A stretch of 64,000 nucleotides of DNA from Paraburkholderia megapolitana. GTDB lineage: Bacteria; Pseudomonadota; Gammaproteobacteria; Burkholderiales; Burkholderiaceae. Both the position numbers and the translations under genes were made by a program. Each line of letters opens with the position of its first letter. The stretch's first letter is position 1. The stretch is taken from contig NZ_CP041743.1 of NCBI RefSeq assembly GCF_007556815.1, positions 2,952,795 to 3,016,794 of the forward strand, written 5' to 3'. The notes under the pieces are model-generated. The model saw only the letters and a list, made by a program, of their open reading frames with translations. It made no database searches and was not told where the DNA came from. This document shows positions 43,530 through 51,332 of this stretch, in pieces.

Positions 43530-44453
43530 ATGAAAAAAAGCGCGCATGCGAATCGACACGGCAAAAGACGGGGACCTCCGGTGCAAATCGAACACATACG
43601 ACAGGCAGTCGCAATCGATCCAATCGACGCACTCGACACGCCGGTGCGCAACCGTCTCGGCCAGCGCATCCAGCAAGGCTTGAGCGCGGGCGAATTTCAT
43701 CTGGTGTTTCAGGGCATCTATGGCGCGCGCACGCTCGAGCTCGAGCGCATCGAAGCGTTGATCCGCTGGAACCATCCCGACTACGGTCTGCTGTTGCCGG
43801 ACGCTTTTGTTCCTGCGCTTCACGACGATCTCGAGGTCGCCGTCGACGTCACACACTTCGTGATCGATCGCGCCTGCGCGCAACTCGCGACATGCCTGCG
43901 CGCGGGACAAAAGGCGCTTCCGCTCGCCGTCAACGTACCGCCTTCGGTTGCGGCACAGGAAAATTTCGCCGCCGAAGTCGAAGCGATCGCGCAGATGCAC
44001 GGCGTCGCACCCGCGTTGCTCGAAATCGAACTGGTGGAAACGGAAGACACGGCGAAGATCCTCGCGACGAGAACGCTGACCCGGCCGTTGCGCGAAGCGG
44101 GCATCCGCATCTCGATGGACGACTTCGGTACCGGCTACTCGTCGTTTGCGCTGCTCAGCGAGATGGACGTCGACACGGTGAAGCTCGCGCGCGAACTGCT
44201 GGCTTTCGTGCCGACGCGTCAGCGGGCGAGCGCGGTGATCGCCGGTATCCTGGCGTTGCTCGAAAAACTCGATATTCGCGTTGTCGTGGAAGGCGTGGAA
44301 ACCGCCGATCAGGCGCACTGGCTGGAACAGTGGCCCAACGTGCTGGTACAGGGCTATTACTTCTCGCGACCCACCGGCGATCTGTCTGCCGTGCTCGATG
44401 GACTCGACGCTACCTGGCGCAGCACGGCCGCGAAGACGCTCGGGCCGCGCTGA
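43530..44453 (+). CDS. EAL-domain cyclic-di-GMP phosphodiesterase-like protein
   Basis: A 307-residue cytoplasmic protein that is essentially one EAL domain after a short basic N-terminus. Most catalytic-site motifs are present: E-A-L-I-R-W near residue 72, N-V-P-P-S, E-I-E-L-V-E-T-E, D-D-F-G-T-G-Y-S-S, V-V-V-E-G-V-E-T and Q-G-Y-Y-F-S-R-P. The metal-binding K-x-D motif reads V-K-L-A, with Ala for Asp, so activity may be reduced or lost. It is divergent from the EPS operon, which such proteins often control. The ATG at 43530 is preferred to an in-frame GTG 6 bp upstream. Confidence 0.88.
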   Translation: MKKSAHANRHGKRRGPPVQIEHIRQAVAIDPIDALDTPVRNRLGQRIQQGLSAGEFHLVFQGIYGARTLELERIEALIRWNHPDYGLLLPDAFVPALHDDLEVAVDVTHFVIDRACAQLATCLRAGQKALPLAVNVPPSVAAQENFAAEVEAIAQMHGVAPALLEIELVETEDTAKILATRTLTRPLREAGIRISMDDFGTGYSSFALLSEMDVDTVKLARELLAFVPTRQRASAVIAGILALLEKLDIRVVVEGVETADQAHWLEQWPNVLVQGYYFSRPTGDLSAVLDGLDATWRSTAAKTLGPR

Positions 44454-44526
44454 TTCCCGCTTATTCCTGCTTACAGGAGCAGCAACGACGACAGTTCTGT
44501 GAAACAGCTTGTATAAAGATGGAAAA

Positions 44527-44556
44527 TTGTCTGACCTTTTTACTTTATTCAGACAA
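44527..44556. promoter_or_regulatory. Inverted repeat upstream of DUF4096 copy B
   Basis: TTGTCTGA (44527-44534) and TCAGACAA (44549-44556) form an 8-bp inverted repeat with a 14-bp spacer, in an AT-rich stretch ~120 bp before the DUF4096 gene. The left half, extended to AATTGTCTGAC, resembles AATTGTCGGAC upstream of the EPS operon at 43186-43196. A regulator site is plausible; a structure at the end of the EAL transcript is the alternative. Confidence 0.45.
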
Positions 44557-44675
44557 ATTGCCAACAAACTGCAAAATTCCTCTAACCAGTCGGGAAAAGC
44601 CACCTACATTGAATATTCAACCATGCACGGTTTTGGCATAATTCAGTGTACCTACTAGTTAACGAAGTTTGCTGT

Positions 44676-44975
44676 ATGACAACCGTCCCCCTGACAGACG
44701 ACGCGTGGCTGCGTGTCTGTCATCTATTTGAGGAACCTGCGGCGGGGCCCACGAACGTCGGCCGGCCGCGCAGACAGTCGCGCGATGTGCTCAACGGCGT
44801 GCTGTGGGTTCTGTTGAATCACGAGAAGTGGCACCACCTGCCGTCCACCTTTCCGCCGTCGCAGACCTGCTACGCCCGCTGGCTGCAATGGAAACGCAGT
44901 GGCCTGATCGATACGGTCATCGCCGAGCTGGAAAAAAGCGACGACCCGCCGCGCGATAACGGCGCCGGGTCGTAA
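44676..44975 (+). CDS. Stand-alone DUF4096 (IS5/IS402-type transposase N-terminal) protein, copy B
   Basis: A 99-residue homologue of the protein at 26394-26669, aligned without gaps from the first residue: T-D-D-A-W-L-R-V, G-R-P-R-R-Q-S-R, L-W-V-L-L-N-H-E-K-W-H, F-P-P-S-Q-T-C-Y-A-R. It ends in a short polar tail with no transposase catalytic domain downstream. The AT-rich upstream region with an inverted repeat looks like a genuine promoter. A domesticated DNA-binding role is inferred; an IS fragment remains possible. Confidence 0.7.
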   Translation: MTTVPLTDDAWLRVCHLFEEPAAGPTNVGRPRRQSRDVLNGVLWVLLNHEKWHHLPSTFPPSQTCYARWLQWKRSGLIDTVIAELEKSDDPPRDNGAGS

Positions 44976-45023
44976 AACCGCCTTCCATCCGCTGAATCTC
45001 CGCTCTCTGCAGGCCGAACCGGC

Positions 45024-45977
45024 CTATACGAGCGCGTCTTCGTGTGCGTGGTCGAGCGCATCGTCGACCACGCGCGGCGCATCGGCCTGCATGGCGCCGA
45101 AGCGCGCGATGACATGATCGACGAAGGTTCGCACCTTCGCCGGCAGATGGCGGCGGCTCGGATAGGCGACGCTGTACTCGATATGCGGCAGCGTGTAATC
45201 GTCGAGCAACCGCACGAGGCGGCCGTTCGCAAGATCCTCGTCGACCAGATAGGCGGGCAGGATCGCGATCCCCATGCCGAGCAGCGCGCAGCGGCGCAGC
45301 ATTTCCGTGTTGTTGGCGACGACCGCACCGGACGGACTCACGCGCACGTTGCCGTCGCTATTCATGAAGGTCTGTGCAGCCGCCCAGGAATCGGACGACT
45401 GGCCGAGCCATGCATGGTCGTTCAGTTGCTCGGGTTGCCGCGGCACGCCGTGCTTCGCGAGATAGGCCGGCGCCGCGCATGCGATCAGATAGGTCGTCGT
45501 GAAACGACGCGCCACGATGCTGCCGGCCCGCACCTGCGACGACACCAGCACGCCGACGTCGAAGCCCTCTTCGACCAGATCGACGGGCCGGTCGACCAGC
45601 GTCACATCGGGTGTCACCTTCGGATAGCGCTCGGTGTAGGTCTGCAGCACCTGCCCGAGGTTATGCATGCCGAATTCGACGGGAGCAACGATGCGCAGCG
45701 TACCGATCGGCTGATGATTGCGCGACAGCACCATCTGTTCGACGTCTTCGAGTTCGCCGAGCACCTGGCGGGCGCGCTCCAGGTAAAGCTGCCCGGCTTC
45801 GGTCAGCGACAGGCTGCGCGTCGTGCGATTCAGCAGGCGCGCGCCAAGCCGCCCTTCGAGGCCGGCCACGTGGCGGGTCACGACGGCGCCCGACACATCG
45901 AGGGCCTGCGCCGCACGGACAAAGCTGCCGAGATCCGCAACGCGAACGAAAATCCGCATCGATTCCAGATGATCCAT
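45024..45977 (-). CDS. LysR family transcriptional regulator
   Basis: A 317-residue LysR regulator. Helix-turn-helix at residues 5-60 (M-R-I-F-V-R-V-A-D-L-G-S-F, V-V-T-R-H-V-A-G-L-E, G-A-R-L-L-N-R-T-T-R), then a substrate-binding domain with I-V-A-P-V-E-F-G and M-G-I-A-I-L-P-A-Y-L. The start at 45977 gives the normal family N-terminus; the frame to 46304 is open by chance. The nearest divergent gene is not close, so the target is unknown. It belongs to the AaeR/PgrR-like group that commonly uses aromatic effectors. Confidence 0.9.
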   Translation of the reverse strand: MDHLESMRIFVRVADLGSFVRAAQALDVSGAVVTRHVAGLEGRLGARLLNRTTRSLSLTEAGQLYLERARQVLGELEDVEQMVLSRNHQPIGTLRIVAPVEFGMHNLGQVLQTYTERYPKVTPDVTLVDRPVDLVEEGFDVGVLVSSQVRAGSIVARRFTTTYLIACAAPAYLAKHGVPRQPEQLNDHAWLGQSSDSWAAAQTFMNSDGNVRVSPSGAVVANNTEMLRRCALLGMGIAILPAYLVDEDLANGRLVRLLDDYTLPHIEYSVAYPSRRHLPAKVRTFVDHVIARFGAMQADAPRVVDDALDHAHEDALV

Positions 45978-46309
45978 GAAACGACTCCAGTGGCTCGTGC
46001 ATCGGACCGGCGGGGGCCAGTCCCATTGAACCGTCGCGGCGAATGCAAGAGCGACGGGTACCTCGGTATGGGCACAGTCTAGGCGCGAGGTGCTGTCGGA
46101 ACACTGGCTGGAAAATGACCGTTTTGTCATCTGACGGTCAGGCGGGGCGGGGATGGTTGTGGTTGCCCGTGCGTGGGCTGGTTGCGGGAATGTGCGTCGA
46201 GCGGGGCCGGGGCGGATCGACCAGGCAGACCGGACGGCTCGGGCAGACCTCGGCAGATCCGGGCGGGACCCCGGCGGCCCCGGACGAAGCTGGACCGGGC
46301 CCAACCGCC
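45978..46309. other. Intergenic region between LysR and sensor kinase
   Basis: 332 bp of very G-rich sequence with no supported gene. It should carry the LysR promoter and the 3' end of the kinase gene. No terminator hairpin with a T-tract was seen. Confidence 0.4.
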
Positions 46310-47779
46310 CTACGCGCGATTACGCCGGCGCGAAGCGGGAAATAGCAGCGCAGCTTCCGGCACCCGCAACGGCCGCCGCGCGTCGCTGACCGGCCGTTCA
46401 TCGGGTGCGTTATGGGCGCTTGCCGCGGCCACCGAAAAGCCAAACGTATTGACACCGTCCTCGCAGCTCACGAACACGCTGCCGCCATGCATCTCGGCCA
46501 CCGCCTTGACGATCGCGAGACCGAGCCCGTGGTTCTCGCCGCTGTTCGAGCGAGATTCGTCGAGCCGGTAGAAGCGCTCGAAGATATTCATCCGCAGTTC
46601 CGGCGCGATCGGCGTGCCCACATTCGATACCGCCACGAACACCAGCTCGCCGCGCTGTTGCGCGCTGACCGATACGGTGCCGCCCGGCTGCGAATGCTGG
46701 ATCGCATTGGTCAGCAGGTTGGTCAGTGCCCGGCCGACCAGCGAAGGGTCCACCGATGCACGCGCATTGCCGCTCAACTCGACCCGCAGCTGCGCTTCGT
46801 CGAACGCGATGTCCATGAAATCGAGCATGCGGGTAATTTCGTCGGCCATCCACACGTCGGTCAGGTTGATTGCGCGTTCGCCGCGATCGCGGCGCGACAG
46901 GAACAGCATGTCGTTAACGATCACACGCAGCCGTTCGAGTTCTTCGAGATTCGATTGCAGCGTCTGTTGCAACTGGCCGATCGAGCGGTCGCGGGTCAGT
47001 GCGACTTCGGTCTGGCCGATCAGGATGCTGACCGGCGTGCGCAGTTCGTGCGCAACGTCCGCGTTGAACGACTCGAGCCGACCATACGCGCCGTCGAGCC
47101 GCTCGAGCGCGCCGTTGAACGACGTCGCGAGATCGTGCAGTTCGCCGGGCAACTCGTCGGTGCGCAGCCGCTGCCCGCGGTTACCGGCGCTCACCTGCCC
47201 CGCTTCGTCCGAGAGCCGCGCAAGCGGGCGCAAGCCGAAGCGCGTGACGACGCTGCTCAGCAACAGCACGGTCGCGCATGCCAGCGCGATCAGCGCGGCG
47301 AGTGTGACCGCGAGGTGGTGCAGCGTGCGTTCGCTCGCGGTACAGTCGCCGGCCACCACGACATCGACGGCCGGACGCACGCCCGCAGCCGGTACCGTGA
47401 ACTCCGTCGTCACCATGTCGGCGTTCAGCCCGGCAACCCGGATCACGCGATAACGGCCGTCGGTGGAAAGCTGCTTTTCAGCGGTAAACGGCGTACCGAA
47501 ACGAAACCGCGGATCGGAACTCTGGATAAAGAAGAGCGGCCGCCCCGCCGGCGACAGATCGCTCAGATGCTCGGTGACGAAATGCCATTTTTCCGGCGTG
47601 CTCACACGCGCGATCACCGAGCGGGCGATCTCGGCGCGAGCGTCGAGCGTTGCGCGTACATCGCCACTCAACTGACGTTCCATCACCACGAAGAGCCCCA
47701 CGCCGACCAGCGTGAACACCAGCAGCGAGACCATCGCGAACATGATCGATAGCCGGCGCGAGATCGACAGGTTCATCAT
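46310..47779 (-). CDS. Heavy-metal/efflux sensor histidine kinase (CusS/IrlS type)
   Basis: A 489-residue inner-membrane kinase. Two membrane helices (residues ~12-32 and ~165-190) flank a periplasmic sensor domain, followed by HAMP (G-L-R-P-L-A-R-L-S-D-E-A), the phospho-acceptor H-E-L-R-T-P near residue 250 and ATP-binding N, F and G2 boxes (N-L-L-T-N-A-I-Q-H, G-L-G-L-A-I-V-K). The ATG at 47779 follows GAGGGAG, 2 bp after the response regulator stop. The likely signal is a metal or pump substrate, by family. The C-terminal ~35 residues are an unusual basic tail. Confidence 0.9.
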   Translation of the reverse strand: MMNLSISRRLSIMFAMVSLLVFTLVGVGLFVVMERQLSGDVRATLDARAEIARSVIARVSTPEKWHFVTEHLSDLSPAGRPLFFIQSSDPRFRFGTPFTAEKQLSTDGRYRVIRVAGLNADMVTTEFTVPAAGVRPAVDVVVAGDCTASERTLHHLAVTLAALIALACATVLLLSSVVTRFGLRPLARLSDEAGQVSAGNRGQRLRTDELPGELHDLATSFNGALERLDGAYGRLESFNADVAHELRTPVSILIGQTEVALTRDRSIGQLQQTLQSNLEELERLRVIVNDMLFLSRRDRGERAINLTDVWMADEITRMLDFMDIAFDEAQLRVELSGNARASVDPSLVGRALTNLLTNAIQHSQPGGTVSVSAQQRGELVFVAVSNVGTPIAPELRMNIFERFYRLDESRSNSGENHGLGLAIVKAVAEMHGGSVFVSCEDGVNTFGFSVAAASAHNAPDERPVSDARRPLRVPEAALLFPASRRRNRA

Positions 47780-47781
47780 GA

Positions 47782-48459
47782 TCAGACTCCCTCGCGCTCT
47801 TCGAGCACGTAGCCCATCCCGCGGATGGTATGCAACAGGCGATTCGCAAACGGCCCGTCGAGCTTCGCACGCAGCCGCTTGATCGCCGTCTCGACGATAT
47901 TCGTGTCGCTCTCGAAGTTGACGTCCCACACCAGCTCGGTGATCTGCGTCTTCGACAGAATTTCGCCGTGCCGGCGCGCCAGCACGCTAAGCAGCTGGAA
48001 TTCCTTCGCGGTCAGTTCGAGCCGTGTGCCGTCGCGGCTCGCGCGCCGGCTGATCAGATCGACCCGCAGATCGCCCACGCAGATCAGCGTCGATTCCTGG
48101 GTACGCGCGCGGCGCGTCAGCGCGTGCAGCCGCTCGACCAGTTCGAGAAACGAAAACGGTTTGATCAGGTAATCGTCGGCGCCGCTGCGCAGACCCTGCA
48201 CGCGATCGTCGACGCGGTCGCGCGCAGTCAGCATGATGACCGGTGTCTGCTTCTGCGCGCGAATCCTCTTCAATACGCTAAAGCCATCGAGCTTCGGCAG
48301 CATCACGTCGAGAATCACCACGTCGAAGTCGTATTCCATCGCCATGAACGCACCGTCCTCGCCGTCGGTCGCGACGTCGACCACCCAGCCTTGTTCGGAG
48401 AGGCCATTGCGCAGGTATTCGACGACCTTCGGTTCATCTTCGATCAGCAGTACTTTCAT
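47782..48459 (-). CDS. OmpR-family response regulator (CzcR/IrlR type)
   Basis: A 225-residue response regulator: receiver domain with E-D-E-P-K near residue 9, phospho-Asp in V-V-I-L-D-V-M-L-P near residue 51 and the K-P-F-S-F switch, then a winged helix (L-T-A-K-E-F-Q-L-L, I-K-R-L-R-A-K-L-D). The ATG at 48459 overlaps the efflux outer-membrane gene stop (TGATG), so regulator, kinase and pump form one transcript and the system probably regulates its own operon. Confidence 0.92.
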   Translation of the reverse strand: MKVLLIEDEPKVVEYLRNGLSEQGWVVDVATDGEDGAFMAMEYDFDVVILDVMLPKLDGFSVLKRIRAQKQTPVIMLTARDRVDDRVQGLRSGADDYLIKPFSFLELVERLHALTRRARTQESTLICVGDLRVDLISRRASRDGTRLELTAKEFQLLSVLARRHGEILSKTQITELVWDVNFESDTNIVETAIKRLRAKLDGPFANRLLHTIRGMGYVLEEREGV

Positions 48460-50024
48460 CACATCCTCGGATTGTCCGGGCTAGCTGCTGCGGGTGTTAC
48501 GTCGTGTGTTATCGGTGCCGCTTGTGCAGTTTGCCCCACACCGCCATTCTGCCGCGCCGCATCGGGCCGCCAGCCGCCGCCGAGCGCCTTTGCCAGTTGC
48601 ACGACAAGGGCGGCCTGATCCCCTGCAATCTGCACCTCGGTACGCTGTGCGGTCAATAGCTGCTGTTCGGCGTCGAGCACGTTGATGAAGGCGGTCAGGC
48701 CGCCCGCATAACGGTCGTTGGCGAGGCTCAGCAGGTGCTGCGCATCGACGACGCCCTCGTGCGCGCGCGCATGCGCGTCGTCGAGCACCGCCAGACCGGT
48801 CACCGCGCGCTGCACCTGCTGGAACGCGTCGAGCACGGTTTGCCGGTAGTTTGCCTCAGCCGCGACATAGCCGGCGCGCGCAAACGCCACACCCGCCGCG
48901 CGCTTGCCCCCATCGAACAGCACCTCGCCCGCCGATGCCCCAATCGACCACGCCAGCGCCGGCGCACCGAACAGGCTCGCGAAACGGGTGCTTTCCCAGC
49001 CGAGCTGCGGCGACAGCGTCAGATCGGGGAAGTATGCCGCACGCGCGACGCCGATGCTCGCGTTGGCCGAAGCCATCGCGCGTTCGGCGGAGGCGATGTC
49101 GGGGCGGCGTTGCAGCAGGTCGCTCGGCATGCCGGTGGGCAGCACCGGGATCGGCGGCAGTTCGACGGCAGGGGCGATCGTGAATTGCGGCGCCGGCACG
49201 CCGATCAGCGCAGCGATCGCCGTGTCGAACTGCGCGCGCTGGTTCACGAGCAGTTGCCGCTGCGTGCGCGTCGCGTCGAGTTCCGATTGCTGCTGCAACA
49301 CGTCGAGCCCCGACACCGCGCCGCTGTCGTGCTGCGCGGTGACGAACGCGAGCGCCTTCTGCTGCAGTACCGTCGAACGATCGAGCACGTCGATTTCCGC
49401 ATCGAGCTCGCGCAGCGCGAAATAGGCGGTGGCGAGATCGGTCGTGACGACGAGGCGCGCGTTCGCGAGATCGTCGCTGGCCTGTTCCGCCGATGCCGTC
49501 GACGCCTCGACTTCGCGGCGAATCCGGCCAAACAGGTCGATGTCGTAGCTCGCACCAATGCCCGCGGTCACATCGTTCTGCACGGTCGATGTGTTCGGGG
49601 TCGCATAGTTCGTCTGCGGCCGGTCGGCGGACACTCGCTCGCGCGCGAGACCGCCGTTCAACGCGACCTGCGGCGCCTGCGTCGACGCAACCGAGGCCAG
49701 CGTCGCCTGAGCCTGCTCGTAATGCGCGCTCGCGGCGCGCAGCGTCTGGTTACCGTCGAGCGCCTGCTGTTCGAGATCGTCGAGCCGCGCGATGCCGAAC
49801 GTGCGCCACCAGTCGGGCTGAAGCGGCGCGTGGCCAGGCTCGGCTACACGCCAGCCCGGATCGGGCGTGGTGCGCCACGCCTGCGGCGTATCGACGCCTG
49901 GGCGCACGTAGTCCGGGCCGACCGTGCAGGCCGCGAGCCACAGCAGGGCCAGCGCGCCGGCGGGCCAGCGCGCGCGCTGAGTCCAGCGAGTCCAGTGGCT
50001 CTGCCTGATGCGCAAACCCGTCAT
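48459..50024 (-). CDS. RND efflux outer-membrane lipoprotein (NodT/OprM family)
   Basis: A 521-residue TolC-like outer-membrane channel. Signal with lipobox L-A-A-C near residue 33 and the family start C-T-V-G-P-D-Y-V-R-P. Two outer-membrane-efflux repeats follow with long coiled-coil helices, including R-R-P-D-I-A-S-A-E-R near residue 310. It completes the tripartite pump with the adaptor and permease. The start overlaps the adaptor stop by 4 bp. Confidence 0.93.
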   Translation of the reverse strand: MTGLRIRQSHWTRWTQRARWPAGALALLWLAACTVGPDYVRPGVDTPQAWRTTPDPGWRVAEPGHAPLQPDWWRTFGIARLDDLEQQALDGNQTLRAASAHYEQAQATLASVASTQAPQVALNGGLARERVSADRPQTNYATPNTSTVQNDVTAGIGASYDIDLFGRIRREVEASTASAEQASDDLANARLVVTTDLATAYFALRELDAEIDVLDRSTVLQQKALAFVTAQHDSGAVSGLDVLQQQSELDATRTQRQLLVNQRAQFDTAIAALIGVPAPQFTIAPAVELPPIPVLPTGMPSDLLQRRPDIASAERAMASANASIGVARAAYFPDLTLSPQLGWESTRFASLFGAPALAWSIGASAGEVLFDGGKRAAGVAFARAGYVAAEANYRQTVLDAFQQVQRAVTGLAVLDDAHARAHEGVVDAQHLLSLANDRYAGGLTAFINVLDAEQQLLTAQRTEVQIAGDQAALVVQLAKALGGGWRPDAARQNGGVGQTAQAAPITHDVTPAAASPDNPRM

Positions 50025-51316
50025 GCCGCCGCTCCCGCCGCGGGCTTGCCGCCCTGCCCGCTGTTGCCTTTGCTATTGCCAACGGGGCTGCCACCCGCAC
50101 CCGCGGCCGGTGCGATCGTCACCGGATCTCCATCCGCAATCGAATCGGCCGGGTTAAGGACGATGCGATCGTTCGGTCCAACGCCGCTCGCAATTTCCAG
50201 CGTCAAGCCGAAGTCACGCGCAATCACGACCGAGTGCAGCTTCACCCGGTTGTCCGCGCCGACCACGGCCACCTGCGGCCCCTGCGCGCGAAACAGCAAC
50301 GTGTTGCCCGGCAGGATCAGCTTGCCCTGCACTGCGCCGGGAAAGCTCACCTGCACATATGCGCCGGGTATCAGCACACCATCGGGATTCGGTAGCCGCA
50401 CTTCGACCTGCAACGAACGCGTACCGACATCGATTGCACCGGAGACATCCGAAATCACCCCGTCGAACACTTTGTCCGGCAATTCGGTCTGACGGATCGC
50501 AACATGCTGCCCGGCCGCGACGGTATTCGAATACGACTGCGGAACCTGCACGAACACGCGCAGCGGATCGGACTGCGCAACCGCGAACAACGCGCGGGTC
50601 GAACTGCCGCTGCCCGCATCGATCAGGTCGCCGGTATCGATGTTGCGCTGGGTGATCACGCCGCTAAACGGCGCGACGATGCGCTTGAACGATTCGAGCT
50701 GGTTCAGGCGTCGCAGGTTCGCTTCGGCGGCCGACATGTTCGCGACGTCCTGGTTGTACGCCCCCTGGCGATCGTCGAGTTCCTGTTGCGACACCGCGTC
50801 GCGTTGTCGTAGCTGCAACGCGCGAGCCAGCGATACCTTGGCGAGCGCGAGCGTCGACTCAGCCTGCTGCCGTTGCGCGCTAGCCTGCGATTGCTCCTGA
50901 TCCACCTCGGGTGTATCGAGTTCCGCGAGCAACTGGCCCTGCTGCACATGCGTGCCGATATCGACGTACCAGCGCCGCACATAACCGGTTGCGCGCGCAT
51001 ATACCGGCGACTCCGAATAGCCGCGCAGCGTGCCCGGCAGCGTCACGTTGGCCTCGGCGGCAGTGGCCGCATCGGCGGGTGTCGGCGACACGATGTTCAC
51101 GTACTGGCGAGCGTTCTGTTCGACGGATGAGGACAGCGCGTGGTCGTTGCTGACGTTCGCGAGGATGGTGCGAATCGATCCGGCTACGAGCACCAGTGCG
51201 ACGCCATAGGCCGCATAGCGCGCGCGCCGGCGCACCGTCGCCCGTGACGGCAGGTCCATGCCGCGGTCCGGATCGTCCGCGTGAATCGCAAGGGATTCGT
51301 GATGTTTGTCGTTCAT
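50021..51316 (-). CDS. RND efflux periplasmic adaptor (membrane fusion protein)
   Basis: A 431-residue membrane fusion protein: one N-terminal membrane helix (residues ~35-52), lipoyl half-motif G-T-H-V-Q-Q-G-Q-L-L-A-E, an alpha-helical hairpin (residues ~145-215), the second half-motif A-P-F-S-G-V-I-T-Q-R and a beta-barrel domain. The tail after residue ~400 is a low-complexity Gly/Ala/Lys segment. It connects the inner-membrane pump to the outer-membrane channel. Confidence 0.92.
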   Translation of the reverse strand: MNDKHHESLAIHADDPDRGMDLPSRATVRRRARYAAYGVALVLVAGSIRTILANVSNDHALSSSVEQNARQYVNIVSPTPADAATAAEANVTLPGTLRGYSESPVYARATGYVRRWYVDIGTHVQQGQLLAELDTPEVDQEQSQASAQRQQAESTLALAKVSLARALQLRQRDAVSQQELDDRQGAYNQDVANMSAAEANLRRLNQLESFKRIVAPFSGVITQRNIDTGDLIDAGSGSSTRALFAVAQSDPLRVFVQVPQSYSNTVAAGQHVAIRQTELPDKVFDGVISDVSGAIDVGTRSLQVEVRLPNPDGVLIPGAYVQVSFPGAVQGKLILPGNTLLFRAQGPQVAVVGADNRVKLHSVVIARDFGLTLEIASGVGPNDRIVLNPADSIADGDPVTIAPAAGAGGSPVGNSKGNSGQGGKPAAGAAA

Positions 51317-51332
51317 GTCGGTCGGTGTCGCT

